The notes under the pieces are model-generated. The model did not search any database, was not told the origin of the DNA, and saw only the letters and a program-made list of their open reading frames with translations. A stretch of DNA of 64,000 bases. Source: Cohaesibacter gelatinilyticus. Its GTDB lineage: Bacteria > Pseudomonadota > Alphaproteobacteria > Rhizobiales > Cohaesibacteraceae. Each line of letters starts with the position of its first letter. The first letter of the stretch is position 1. The position numbers and the translations under genes were made by a program. Shown here piece by piece: positions 8,554-17,209 of the stretch. The stretch is from assembly GCF_900215605.1 (NCBI RefSeq), contig NZ_OBEL01000001.1, positions 1,178,001 through 1,242,000 on the forward strand, read 5' to 3'.

Positions 8554-9533
8554 TGCGGATCGATAATCTCCAATATGCCAATTGGTCGGAGAAAATTTTT
8601 CGTCAGATGCGCGAAGGTGGTTTGGACGCAGTCCACGTTACCATTGCCTACCACGAAAATTTTCGTGAAACAGTCCTCAATTTTGAACGTTGGAACCGCT
8701 GGTTTGAGCAATATCCTGAACTGATCATGGCTGGATATGAAGCATCCGACGTTGACAAGGCAAAGGAAACCGGTCGTACGGCGATCTTTTTCGGTTTCCA
8801 AAATCCAAGTCCTATCGAAGATGATATTGGATTGGTGGAGATCGTTCATCGTCTGGGCGCTCGCTTCATGCAGCTGACTTATAACAATCAGTCCTTGCTT
8901 GCGACTGGATGTTATGAAGCAGAAGACACCGGATTGACCCGTATGGGGAAGCAGGTCGTCAAGGAAATGAACCGGGTTGGTCTTGTGGTCGATATGAGCC
9001 ATTCCGCAGATCGCTCGACAATCGAGGCCGCAGATTTTTCCGAAAGACCTATCGCGATCACTCACGCCAATCCTCATGCATGGGCTCCAGCTCTTCGCAA
9101 CAAGAAGGATGATGTGATCCGTGCTGTGGTCGAAAATGGCGGTATGATGGGTTTTTCACTCTATCCCCATCACCTAAAGGATAAGTCCAACTGCACGCTC
9201 GAAGGCTTCTGCACGATGATTGCTCAAACTGCTGAGAAATTTGGTGCGGAACATCTGGGTATCGGTTCCGACCTCTGTCAGGACCAACCAGATAGCGTGG
9301 TGGAGTGGATGCGTGTGGGGCGCTGGACCAAGGAAATCGATTACGGAGAAGGCTCAGCTGCCGCTCCAGGTTTCCCGAATATGCCTGAATGGTTCCGCGA
9401 TAATCGAGATTTCGGAAATTTGGAAAATGGACTGCGAAATGTCGGCTTCAATGACGACGAAATCGCGGGGATTATGGGTTGTAACTGGTACCGGTTTTAT
9501 CAGAACAACTTTTGCGCAGCATCAGCCCTTTAG
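8553..9533 (+). CDS. M19 (membrane dipeptidase)-family protein with altered metal site
   Basis: 326 residues, with a TIM-barrel amidohydrolase pattern of renal-dipeptidase type. Seen are His150 (VVDMSH), His171 (ITHANPHA), Arg182 (LRNKK) and Asp240 (GIGSD), matching four family positions. The N-terminal His-x-Asp pair appears replaced (IDNLQY, Leu6/Tyr8), and the bridging Glu of the SIEG motif appears as GFQN (Gln83). A canonical binuclear zinc dipeptidase is therefore doubtful. No signal peptide is seen, so it is likely cytoplasmic. Translationally coupled to the aldehyde dehydrogenase, it probably acts on an intermediate of the same pathway. Confidence 0.8.
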   Translation: MRIDNLQYANWSEKIFRQMREGGLDAVHVTIAYHENFRETVLNFERWNRWFEQYPELIMAGYEASDVDKAKETGRTAIFFGFQNPSPIEDDIGLVEIVHRLGARFMQLTYNNQSLLATGCYEAEDTGLTRMGKQVVKEMNRVGLVVDMSHSADRSTIEAADFSERPIAITHANPHAWAPALRNKKDDVIRAVVENGGMMGFSLYPHHLKDKSNCTLEGFCTMIAQTAEKFGAEHLGIGSDLCQDQPDSVVEWMRVGRWTKEIDYGEGSAAAPGFPNMPEWFRDNRDFGNLENGLRNVGFNDDEIAGIMGCNWYRFYQNNFCAASAL

Positions 9534-9622
9534 CAGGTGATTGATACAATTCCCAGTGAATAAGGCTCAGCGAGAGAGAGCTAAATTGGGGGTGCTGCAT
9601 AGCCGTCACCAGGGAGGGAAAA

Positions 9623-11167
9623 ATGACGGATATTACAAGCGAAACACAAGAAGGCCAGGGCGAGACAAATAAGCCACTCTTCTACATCACAGGCGGTTTT
9701 ATTGCCATCTTCTGTCTGATTGCACTTGTGAGCCTTGATACACTGTCCGCTATCGTGGATTGGGGTTTCAATGTTTCTGCGACCTATTTTGGTTTATTCT
9801 GGCAAGTTCTGCTGTTGGCAACATTCTTGATCGGTTTGGCTTTATGCTTCCTGCCTGGCGGGAAAGCCATCATGGGCAAATTGGCCAAACCAGAATTCAC
9901 GGTCTTCCAATGGGGATCGATGATCATGTGCACCCTTCTTGCGGGTGGCGGCGTTTTCTGGGCTGCGGGCGAACCAATGGCGCACTTCCTGTCTTCTCCA
10001 CCTCTGTTTGGTGCAGAAGCAGGGACCGAGGCAGCAGTGAACCCGGCTATTGCGCAAAGCTTCATGCATTGGGGCTTTCTGGCTTGGGCGATCCTTGGAT
10101 CACTCAGCACCGTCATGCTGATGCACTATCATTATGACAAGGGCTTGCCGCTGGCGCCACGTACGTTGCTGTATCCTGTCTTTGGCGACAAGGCGATCAA
10201 CGGTCCAATTGGCCTGATCGCAGATGCATCCTGCATCATCGCCGTTGTTGCTGGTACTGTCGGGCCAATTGGTTTCCTGGGATTGCAGGTTAGTTATGGT
10301 CTTGATGATCTATTTGGGATTCCCAACACATTCGTGACTCAGGCTATTGTGATTGCCGGCCTTGTTGCGCTTTATACCGCTTCGGCGATGACAGGTCTAT
10401 CCAAGGGCATCCAAATCCTGAGTAAGCTGAATGTAATCTTGGCCGCTGGTCTGCTGATGTTCGTCCTGTTGGCGGGACCTACCGGTTTCATTTTCAGCAG
10501 TTTCTTCTCGGGGTTTGCGACCTACTTGGCCAACTTCTTCGATATGGCTCTTTATCGAGGTGATGCAGGCTTGTTTGGTTCTCCCGGCTGGCTCGGTTGG
10601 TGGACAGTTTTCTTCTGGGGTTGGTTCATGGGTTACGGACCATTGATGGCGATGTTCATTGCCCGTGTGTCCCGTGGTCGTTCCATCCGCTCCATTGTGA
10701 TCATGCTATCCATCATTGCTCCGATTGTTACCAACTTCTGGTTCACCATCGTAGGTGGAACAGGGATCGCGTTTGAGCTGCAACAGGCTGGTTCAGTCTC
10801 CGAAGCCTTCAAAGGCTTCAATCTTCCTGCAGCACTGTTGGCAATCACCCAGCAATTGCCTTGGGGCTTCCTTATCTCGATCCTGTTCCTGATCCTGACC
10901 ACGATCTTTGTGGCAACAACCGGTGATTCCATGACCTATGTGATTGCGGTTACAATGTCCAAAGAAGGTGATCCATCCATGCCAGTGCGTGTCTTCTGGG
11001 GTGTAGCGATGGGCCTGATGGCAATGATCCTGATCTCCGTGGGGTCGGGCGGTGTATCGAAATTGCAAAGTTTCATTGTCGTGACTGCCGTGCCGGTATC
11101 ACTGATCTTGATCCCTTCACTTTGGGATGCTGTTCGCATCACTCTGGCGAAGGGTAAGGAAAACTAA
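9623..11167 (+). CDS. BCCT-family transporter
   Basis: 514 residues with about twelve membrane segments. The family shows in the glycine-rich TM3 stretch before EPMAH (LLAGGGVFWAAGEPMAH, 104-121), HWGFLAWAI (149-157) and the signature WTVFFWGWFMGYGP...ARVSRGRSIR (about 327-356). BCCT carriers import betaine, choline, carnitine or similar zwitterions by ion symport or exchange. The usual aromatic box WWxxW is changed to WGWFMGY (Trp332, Trp334, Gly337, Tyr338), suggesting a substrate other than glycine betaine. A strong GGGAGGG site precedes the ATG. It is the likely uptake step of the surrounding catabolic locus. Confidence 0.92.
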   Translation: MTDITSETQEGQGETNKPLFYITGGFIAIFCLIALVSLDTLSAIVDWGFNVSATYFGLFWQVLLLATFLIGLALCFLPGGKAIMGKLAKPEFTVFQWGSMIMCTLLAGGGVFWAAGEPMAHFLSSPPLFGAEAGTEAAVNPAIAQSFMHWGFLAWAILGSLSTVMLMHYHYDKGLPLAPRTLLYPVFGDKAINGPIGLIADASCIIAVVAGTVGPIGFLGLQVSYGLDDLFGIPNTFVTQAIVIAGLVALYTASAMTGLSKGIQILSKLNVILAAGLLMFVLLAGPTGFIFSSFFSGFATYLANFFDMALYRGDAGLFGSPGWLGWWTVFFWGWFMGYGPLMAMFIARVSRGRSIRSIVIMLSIIAPIVTNFWFTIVGGTGIAFELQQAGSVSEAFKGFNLPAALLAITQQLPWGFLISILFLILTTIFVATTGDSMTYVIAVTMSKEGDPSMPVRVFWGVAMGLMAMILISVGSGGVSKLQSFIVVTAVPVSLILIPSLWDAVRITLAKGKEN

Positions 11168-11188
11168 CTTCACCAATCAAGATGACCA

Positions 11189-11212
11189 TTCCGGGGAGCT
11201 TCCCCGGGATGG
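11189..11212 (+). other. Strong hairpin after the BCCT gene
   Basis: Arms ccgggga (11191-11197) and tccccgg (11201-11207), extended by imperfect pairs, form a compact GC-rich hairpin 22 bases after the BCCT stop. No T-run follows, so it is more likely an mRNA 3'-end stabiliser or attenuator than an intrinsic terminator. Confidence 0.4.
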
Positions 11213-11323
11213 CCTGAACCAATCGATATCGCAATCATATTGCATAGTGATCATGTGCAGATTTGTACTCGGGTCATCATCCATTATCATTGTTTATGTT
11301 TGGGAGTGTGCCGGGAGGGCAAC

Positions 11324-13021
11324 ATGACTAGTGGCGAAATAGCGTCGGTCCCATTGCGAGATCCTAATGAAGTGATGAAATTGGCCAGACTTGGCTCCAT
11401 TCATCAATCTCGCCTTTCTTTTATGCGTATTCTCACACGTCGCATGGCTCGGGAAAAGTGGTCCTTTGACAGACCGGTTTTCGAAATTGATGATCAAGGC
11501 GTCGGCCATGCCGTTTATTCGGCCCATAGCCCTGAACGATCCTATTCACTGGTGGCTTTTGCTCATGATTTGCCCGCTGAGAAACGCTCGGATCGCGTTA
11601 TTGCAGAGGCTTGGGATGCCACATTCACGCTGTTTGATGGGGTGCCCACCAAAGCTGATATTGAACGTCTATCACAAAATGTCCCCCTGCAGGAGGTTGG
11701 CCGGGTGACGGGCTCTGAGTTGTCCGTCTCTCGCGCCAATCGTTCTGTACGGCTATGGGAGCATGTGGTCACCTGCTTGTCTGACGGAAAGCAGCCAGAT
11801 CTGGAGCAAATAGAAGCAGTTGGTTATTTGATGCGAACCACAGCCGTCTATGGATCAGGTAAACTCGGGGCAGCAGATCGTGAGATGATCGCAACACGAG
11901 AGGAATTCTCCACCCCATTTCAGGTCGAAATGCTGTCAGTCTATCTGACGCGTGCCTTTGTTCGTGATCTTGTGCAACATGTTGCAAAAGCCAAGGGTGG
12001 CGACAAGGCTGTCGATCTGGATATTGAAATTGCACGTTCCATGGGCATCGGCAATTCTACTGGCCTTGGCATGGCACCATTTCTTTTGAACCATCCGGTT
12101 CTGTTCAACAACTGGGTTGCCGCCAGAGAGACGGCTATTGCGCGTGTAAGAGCCCTCGATATGATTTCTGACAGCGAAGTCGAGCTTTTCAGATCATTGC
12201 TTGAACGATCTGTCTTATCGGCGGAGCATTGGCACTCCGCCCATGAAATCCAAATAGGAAAACTTGCTGATCTGCGTGGAGATCTGAATAAGCTACGAGA
12301 TCATTTGAAGAGCTTCGACTTTGCAGCATCACGCCCTTGGGACAAGCTCTATATTTGGGCTGAACAGAATCTGTCTCTTGAAGGGCAGGAATGCCTAGCC
12401 TCGCTCATGCTGGAGCCTTATAGCGGGATTGTTGATGACTTGGGCGATCGTATGGCGGCGGACAATACGCCGACTTTCCGTATTGCAGGTGCCATGACTT
12501 TGGGCGTCTTGAAAGATGTGCTCGAAGATGCTTATGGCTGGGCCCTGAAAACAGATTGGTCGGATCCGCAGAACAAAGCCAAAGCTTGGTACGTATCCGA
12601 GGAAAAGCTTGAGCCTCGCCTTGGTGAGCGCTTCGAAGAACCAATTGAGAATTACGAGCAACCGCTGGCTCCGGGAAGAGATGCTGCAGACCTTTATGAG
12701 GCGCTAAAGCATTGGCCATGCGAGACCAATGTCGCTGAATTCCTTCTTCGCCATCCTGAATACCGACATATCGTGCGCCGTGCTCAAATCGTAAATCGCG
12801 CGCCCTATGCCGAAATTCGTGACAACACGATTTCCAGCGATGTTCTGCCGATCGATATGCTCCGGTGCAAGCTGGCTTTCTTTGGTGCGGTTCATTTCGA
12901 CCCCCGCTCAGATCGCTGGGTCAGAATTTGCATGTATGGCGATGCCCCATTCCCGGAAGAGCTTTCTAAAGCCAATGCTGATTTCTGGGTATATCCAGAG
13001 CAGAAGGAGGTGCAATCATGA
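11324..13021 (+). CDS. Uncharacterised 565-residue protein of the osmolyte locus
   Basis: I do not recognise the family. The ATG at 11324 has GGGAGGG just upstream; an in-frame ATG at 11240 would add 28 residues with no conserved look. There is no signal peptide or membrane segment, so a soluble cytoplasmic protein is expected. Composition is mixed helical with many Trp, Asp and Glu, and no obvious nucleotide-binding or metal motif. It overlaps the DUF3726 gene in an ATGA (13018-13021), so the two are translated together and probably act together. Position between the BCCT carrier and an Ldh-type oxidoreductase suggests a catabolic enzyme or assembly partner. Confidence 0.8.
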   Translation: MTSGEIASVPLRDPNEVMKLARLGSIHQSRLSFMRILTRRMAREKWSFDRPVFEIDDQGVGHAVYSAHSPERSYSLVAFAHDLPAEKRSDRVIAEAWDATFTLFDGVPTKADIERLSQNVPLQEVGRVTGSELSVSRANRSVRLWEHVVTCLSDGKQPDLEQIEAVGYLMRTTAVYGSGKLGAADREMIATREEFSTPFQVEMLSVYLTRAFVRDLVQHVAKAKGGDKAVDLDIEIARSMGIGNSTGLGMAPFLLNHPVLFNNWVAARETAIARVRALDMISDSEVELFRSLLERSVLSAEHWHSAHEIQIGKLADLRGDLNKLRDHLKSFDFAASRPWDKLYIWAEQNLSLEGQECLASLMLEPYSGIVDDLGDRMAADNTPTFRIAGAMTLGVLKDVLEDAYGWALKTDWSDPQNKAKAWYVSEEKLEPRLGERFEEPIENYEQPLAPGRDAADLYEALKHWPCETNVAEFLLRHPEYRHIVRRAQIVNRAPYAEIRDNTISSDVLPIDMLRCKLAFFGAVHFDPRSDRWVRICMYGDAPFPEELSKANADFWVYPEQKEVQS

Positions 13022-13665
13022 GTCATTCTCTCAACGAAATCGAAGCGATGAGCAAACGCGCCGCCAGAGGTGCGGGACTTTCATGGGGATTGAGCGAAGA
13101 AGCGTCCAAAGGAACAAGATGGTTGGCTGCCTACGGATATCCTGGTCCGAAGCTTCTGGCTGACCTGCTGGAACTCAATGATCGCTTGCCACATATCGAT
13201 TTCACACCCATGTCTCTGGATGGGGTATGGTGCGCACCAGCAGGCCGTTTGAGCCCGCTTATTGCAGGTGCTGCCATGAGTGACTGCGCCATCAAGATGG
13301 AAGCTGGAGAGGTTATCTCCATGCGACATGTGAGCTTTCCTTTGCTGGTTGTTCCGTTTGCCGCAGGTGCGGCTTTGCGGTTGAATGCACCGGTTGCGGT
13401 GAAATGGGGCAATGTTCGTCTGACCACAAACGGCAAATCTCTCTGTGCTCAGGGCGAGTATGACGAGATGCTAACAGATCATGCCGACTTGGTGGAATGT
13501 GCGGCTCCTGTGGCCATGACATCTCCTGCCAAGCCCGTCATGCGTGCCGATGTCGATGAAGAATGCTGGGAACGGCTTGGTGCCTTCGCCCACAGAACTT
13601 ATGCACCCGCTACAGACGCTTCGAGGCTTCTGGGGGCCGGTGCTGGTCTCAATGATAATGACTAG
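13018..13665 (+). CDS. DUF3726 domain protein
   Basis: 215 residues. The N-terminus (LNEIEAMSKRAARGAGLSWG, then EEASKGTRWL) is the characteristic start of DUF3726, a family of unknown function. The rest is small-residue-rich with no membrane segment. The start codon overlaps the stop of the 565-residue protein, which implies a functional pair, perhaps two subunits. It is followed by an intergenic palindromic repeat and the Ldh-family gene. Confidence 0.8.
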   Translation: MSHSLNEIEAMSKRAARGAGLSWGLSEEASKGTRWLAAYGYPGPKLLADLLELNDRLPHIDFTPMSLDGVWCAPAGRLSPLIAGAAMSDCAIKMEAGEVISMRHVSFPLLVVPFAAGAALRLNAPVAVKWGNVRLTTNGKSLCAQGEYDEMLTDHADLVECAAPVAMTSPAKPVMRADVDEECWERLGAFAHRTYAPATDASRLLGAGAGLNDND

Positions 13666-13671
13666 TGCGTA

Positions 13672-13720
13672 TTCCCGAAAAGTTGAAGCATTTTTCGGAC
13701 AAGAATTCGCTTGAAACAAG
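13672..13720. repeat. Rhizobial-type intergenic palindrome
   Basis: Arms ccgaaaa (13675-13681) and ttttcgg (13692-13698) enclose gttgaagcat, followed by acaagaattcgcttgaaaca. This resembles the widespread Rhizobiales intergenic element of the type CCGAAAA...TTTTCGGAAAAG.TCATGC. A second piece, accgaaaatgc, occurs near 13753. I saw no other full copy in the window but did not search exhaustively. Confidence 0.5.
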
Positions 13721-13772
13721 AGTGTATTGCCATTTTCAGTGAGCCAACGATCACCGAAAATGCTTAACGAGA

Positions 13773-14795
13773 ATGGATCGGATGATTAAGACGGAAACTC
13801 TTTCCCTCGCTGAGATCGAGGACCTGGCTTTCAAGGCATTGGTGCAGGCTGGTACCGACGAAGCAAATGCGCGCCCTTTGGCTCAGGCGACTGCTGTCAC
13901 TGAAGCTGACGGTGTGTCTTCTCACGGTTTGGCATATATTCCGATCTATTGCGAGCATGTGCAATGTGGCAAAGTGGATGGCAAAGCCAAGCCAATCGTG
14001 ACACGACCCAAGCCGTCTGTGGTGAAAGTTGATGCGGCTACAGGTTTTGCCCATGCTGCAATTGACAAAGGATTTGAAGAGCTTGTTCCGCTTGCGCGTG
14101 AGCAAGGTGTGGCTGTTCTCGCCATCAATAATTCCTATAATTGTGGCGTTCTTGGAATTCATACACAGCGTCTGGCTCAGCAAGGATTGCTGGCTATTGG
14201 TTTTACCAATGCGCCTGCATCCATTGCTCCTTCAGGTGGTCAGAAACCGGTCGTTGGCACAAACCCGTTCTCGATTGCTGCGCCAGATGGACAAGGCAAT
14301 GCGGCCATTCTGATTGACCAAAGCGCCAGCACCATCGCAAAAAGTGAGGTCATGAAACATGCCCGTGAAGGGCAGGAGGTTCCACTTGGCTGGGTGTTGG
14401 ATGCGGACGGCAACCCAACCACTGATCCAGCCGAAGGTTTGAAAGGTTCCATGGCTCCGTCTGGAGGCTACAAGGGTGTAGGTATAGCACTTATGGTAGA
14501 GATGATGGCAGCGGCGATGAGCGGGGCGACTTTGGGCATTCATGCAAGTCCATTTTCTGGAACAGTAGGTGGCCCACCAAAAACCGGCCAATTCTTCATC
14601 GCAATTGATCCGCAAGCAACATCGGCTGGAGATTTCGCTGAGCGAATGGTGCAGTTGGTTGGCGCAGTCCATGCACAACCAGAAGCTCGCCTTCCAGGTG
14701 ATGGGCGACGCAATAAAAGCAAGAATGCTCAGACAAATGGCGTTGCGGTAAATAGTGCTGTGCTTGATAAAATTCGTGCAATTATAAGCGAATAG
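13773..14795 (+). CDS. Ldh-family (malate/L-lactate/L-sulfolactate-type) NAD(P) oxidoreductase
   Basis: 340 residues, typical family length. Seen are the catalytic His region (EADGVSSHGLAYIPIY), GVLGIH, the PSGGQKPVVGTNPFSIAAP motif and LIDQSASTIAKSEV, followed by GYKGVGIALMVEMMAAAMSG, all standard in this fold. Family members reduce or oxidise 2-oxo/2-hydroxy acids, ureidoglycolate, or cyclic imines (delta1-pyrroline-2-carboxylate and piperideine-2-carboxylate reductases). The last would suit an osmolyte or imino-acid locus, but substrate is not decided by sequence. An alternative ATG lies at 13782; neither start has a strong Shine-Dalgarno. An intrinsic terminator follows. Confidence 0.88.
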   Translation: MDRMIKTETLSLAEIEDLAFKALVQAGTDEANARPLAQATAVTEADGVSSHGLAYIPIYCEHVQCGKVDGKAKPIVTRPKPSVVKVDAATGFAHAAIDKGFEELVPLAREQGVAVLAINNSYNCGVLGIHTQRLAQQGLLAIGFTNAPASIAPSGGQKPVVGTNPFSIAAPDGQGNAAILIDQSASTIAKSEVMKHAREGQEVPLGWVLDADGNPTTDPAEGLKGSMAPSGGYKGVGIALMVEMMAAAMSGATLGIHASPFSGTVGGPPKTGQFFIAIDPQATSAGDFAERMVQLVGAVHAQPEARLPGDGRRNKSKNAQTNGVAVNSAVLDKIRAIISE

Positions 14796-14822
14796 ATCCA
14801 TCTAGCTTATTCAGTTCAGATA

Positions 14823-14849
14823 AACGCGGGTCACTGGCCCGCGTTTTTT
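14823..14849 (+). terminator. Intrinsic terminator after Ldh-family gene
   Basis: Eight-base arms aacgcggg (14823-14830) and cccgcgtt (14838-14845) with loop tcactgg and a T-run. It overlaps the stop of the convergent GlxA-type gene. Confidence 0.85.
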
Positions 14850-15834
14850 AATTGGTTGTTGTGATAACCGGGATGTCAGAGGGTGTTCTCTCCTCACTTG
14901 GCGGTTTGCCGAAATAGTCTTTATAGACGCGGGAGAAATGAGAGAAATTTGTAAACCCAGTTGCTATAGCAATATCGCTGATCGAGACCGGAGACTGAGT
15001 TAAAAGCTCCTTGGCTTTTTCAAGCCGAATATCGCGATAGAAACCTGAAAAAGATTTCCCGCCTTTCTGCTCAAACAGGCGTTGCAATTGTCTGGGACTG
15101 ATATTGACCAAATGGGCAATCTGCTTGAGATCCAACGGATCTGCGATATGACTGATCATCAAATCGATTGCAGATAACAAGGTCGGGTTTTGAATGTTAT
15201 ATTGCTGATCCAGACCAACCCTCTGAGGTGCATCATGGGTGCGAATGCTCGTATGGATGAACCAGTCGGAGATTTTATGCGCAAATTCACTACCATGATG
15301 GCTGGCAATAATCGCAAACATCATGTCGAGTGGAGAAATACCGCCCGCACATGTGAAGCGATCGCGATCAATCACATATAAGCTCCGTTCCATCAGTGCT
15401 ATTGGATAGGACTCCAGAATGGCTTCATAATGTTGCCAGTGAATGGTGAAGCGTCGATCTTGCATGACGCCAGCTTTGACCAATAATGCACTCCCTCCCG
15501 AGATACCACCAAGTTTGAGGCCGTTGGCGGCCAGCTTTCTCAAATAGGAAAAAGTCTCTTTATCATCAAAGAGCAGCGGATTTCCCCCTGCAACTACGAA
15601 CATGAGATCAAAATCCAGATCGGTCTGGTTGATCGCCTCAGTCTTGAACATGCTCATGATTGAGGAACTGGTTTCTCCACCATCTGGAGAGATGAAACGC
15701 ATTTCGTAGAGAAGATTATCTGACAAGAGATTCGCGGCGCGCAAAGGCTCTACTGCCGATGAGAGCGACATAAGTGCGTATCCTTCAATAAGAAGGAAAC
15801 CGACTTTCTTGATGGTTGAATCACTGACCTGCAA
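14848..15834 (-). CDS. GlxA-family regulator (DJ-1/PfpI-like domain plus AraC HTH)
   Basis: 328 residues. Residues about 8-175 form a class I glutamine-amidotransferase/DJ-1-like sensor domain (KVGFLLIEGYALMSL, GISGGSALLVKAG). Residues about 225-320 form the double AraC HTH (LDLKQIAHLVNISPRQLQRLF, DIAIATGFTNFSHFSRVYKDYF). Relatives such as GbdR and SouR control glycine betaine, dimethylglycine and sarcosine use in Pseudomonas. Here the gene diverges from soxBDAG, so it is the likely activator, responding to sarcosine or a related N-methyl compound. Ser rather than Cys appears at the nucleophile elbow, so no amidase activity is expected. Confidence 0.92.
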   Translation of the reverse strand: MQVSDSTIKKVGFLLIEGYALMSLSSAVEPLRAANLLSDNLLYEMRFISPDGGETSSSIMSMFKTEAINQTDLDFDLMFVVAGGNPLLFDDKETFSYLRKLAANGLKLGGISGGSALLVKAGVMQDRRFTIHWQHYEAILESYPIALMERSLYVIDRDRFTCAGGISPLDMMFAIIASHHGSEFAHKISDWFIHTSIRTHDAPQRVGLDQQYNIQNPTLLSAIDLMISHIADPLDLKQIAHLVNISPRQLQRLFEQKGGKSFSGFYRDIRLEKAKELLTQSPVSISDIAIATGFTNFSHFSRVYKDYFGKPPSEERTPSDIPVITTTN

Positions 15835-15862
15835 TACGATAAGCCTGCAAAATTGAACCGAA

Positions 15863-15900
15863 TGTCATATATAGAACATATAATGACATATATAGAATAT
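15863..15900 (+). promoter_or_regulatory. Direct-repeat operator candidate upstream of soxB
   Basis: Two 17-base direct repeats, tgtcatatatagaacat (15863-15879) and tgacatatatagaatat (15884-15900), begin 21 bases apart, two helical turns, in the divergent GlxA-type/soxB region. Direct repeats on one helix face are the usual site form of AraC-type activators. Binding by the adjacent GlxA-type protein is inferred. Confidence 0.6.
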
Positions 15901-15951
15901 CTTCGCTAGCTTTTTTATGGCTCAATAGTCTCACGAGAAAGAGGTGAGACA

Positions 15952-17202
15952 GTGCGCTATTCCGGATTAAAAGTTCTGCTTGAAGGCCTGAAGGGTCAAA
16001 CTGGCTGGAAGCCGGTTTGGCGGCAATCCGAGCCGAAGAAGCACTATGATTTCATTATCATCGGTGGAGGTGGGCATGGCTTGGCTACGGCTTATTACCT
16101 GTCCGAAATCTATGGCCAATCAAATATCGCTGTTTTGGAAAAAGGTTGGATTGGTGGCGGCAATGTTGGTCGCAATACAACAATCATTCGTTCCAACTAT
16201 CTTCTTGACGGCAATGAACCTTTCTATGAGTTCTCTCTCAAGCTTTGGGAAAATCTTGAGCAGGATCTGAACTATAACGCGATGGTCAGTCAGCGCGGGA
16301 TCTATAATATTTATCATTCTGATGCCCAGCGTGATGCATTTCGCCGTCGAGGCAATGCGATGCGGTTCAATGGGGCCGATGCTGAGCTGCTGGACGCGTC
16401 TCAACTTCGAGAGTGTTTTCCTTATCTTGATTATGAAAATGCGCGCTTCCCAATTCAGGGGGCATTGCATCAACCGCGTGGCGGTACCGTTCGCCATGAT
16501 GCTGTTGCCTGGGGTTATGCGCGCGCGGCCGATGCCAATGGGGTCGATATCATCCAGAATTGTGAGGTCACAGGCTTCAAAATCGGAAATGGCAAGATAT
16601 TGGGGCTTGAAACGTCAAAAGGTTTCATCGGAGCGGGTAAGGTGGCCAGTTGTGTTGCTGGATCTTCCTCTCGTGTCATGGCCATGGCAGGGCTCAGGTT
16701 GCCAATTGAAAGTCACGTCTTGCAAGCTTTTGTGACAGAAGGCCTCAAGCCCTTGATCGACAGCGTTATCACTTTCGGTGCGGGACATTTTTATGTCAGT
16801 CAGTCGGACAAGGGTGGCCTTGTCTTTGGTGGAGACCTGGATGGCTATAACAGTTATGCCCAGCGCGGTAATCTTCCGGTCATTGAGGACGTCGCAGAAG
16901 GTGGAATGGCGCTGATGCCAATGATTGGCCGCGCCCGTTTGCTCCGGTCATGGGGCGGCATCATGGATATGTCCATGGACGGCTCACCCATCATAGATAG
17001 AACTCCCGTGGAAGGGCTCTATTTTAACGGTGGCTGGTGTTATGGCGGCTTCAAGGCCACTCCTGCATCCGGATATGCCTATGCTCATTTGCTGGCGACC
17101 GATACACCCCATGAAACTGCCAACGCCTATCGTCTTGATCGGTTCCGTACCGGAGCCTTGATCGATGAAAAGGGCGTCGGTGCCCAGCCAAACCTGCATT
17201 GA
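15952..17202 (+). CDS. soxB: Sarcosine oxidase subunit beta
   Basis: 416 residues from a GTG with GAGGTGAG upstream. The Rossmann FAD motif GGGGHG (38-43) is preceded by hydrophobic beta strand FIII. The conserved GGTVRHDAVAW (178-187) includes His182, at the place of the covalent flavin His of heterotetrameric sarcosine oxidase beta subunits. The C-terminus (GGIMDMSMDGSPIID, GGWCYGGFKATPASG) also matches. The subunit oxidises the N-methyl amine; the methyl group passes as an iminium through the complex to tetrahydrofolate on the alpha subunit. First gene of soxBDAG-folD-purU. Confidence 0.95.
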   Translation: MRYSGLKVLLEGLKGQTGWKPVWRQSEPKKHYDFIIIGGGGHGLATAYYLSEIYGQSNIAVLEKGWIGGGNVGRNTTIIRSNYLLDGNEPFYEFSLKLWENLEQDLNYNAMVSQRGIYNIYHSDAQRDAFRRRGNAMRFNGADAELLDASQLRECFPYLDYENARFPIQGALHQPRGGTVRHDAVAWGYARAADANGVDIIQNCEVTGFKIGNGKILGLETSKGFIGAGKVASCVAGSSSRVMAMAGLRLPIESHVLQAFVTEGLKPLIDSVITFGAGHFYVSQSDKGGLVFGGDLDGYNSYAQRGNLPVIEDVAEGGMALMPMIGRARLLRSWGGIMDMSMDGSPIIDRTPVEGLYFNGGWCYGGFKATPASGYAYAHLLATDTPHETANAYRLDRFRTGALIDEKGVGAQPNLH

Positions 17203-17209
17203 GGATATC

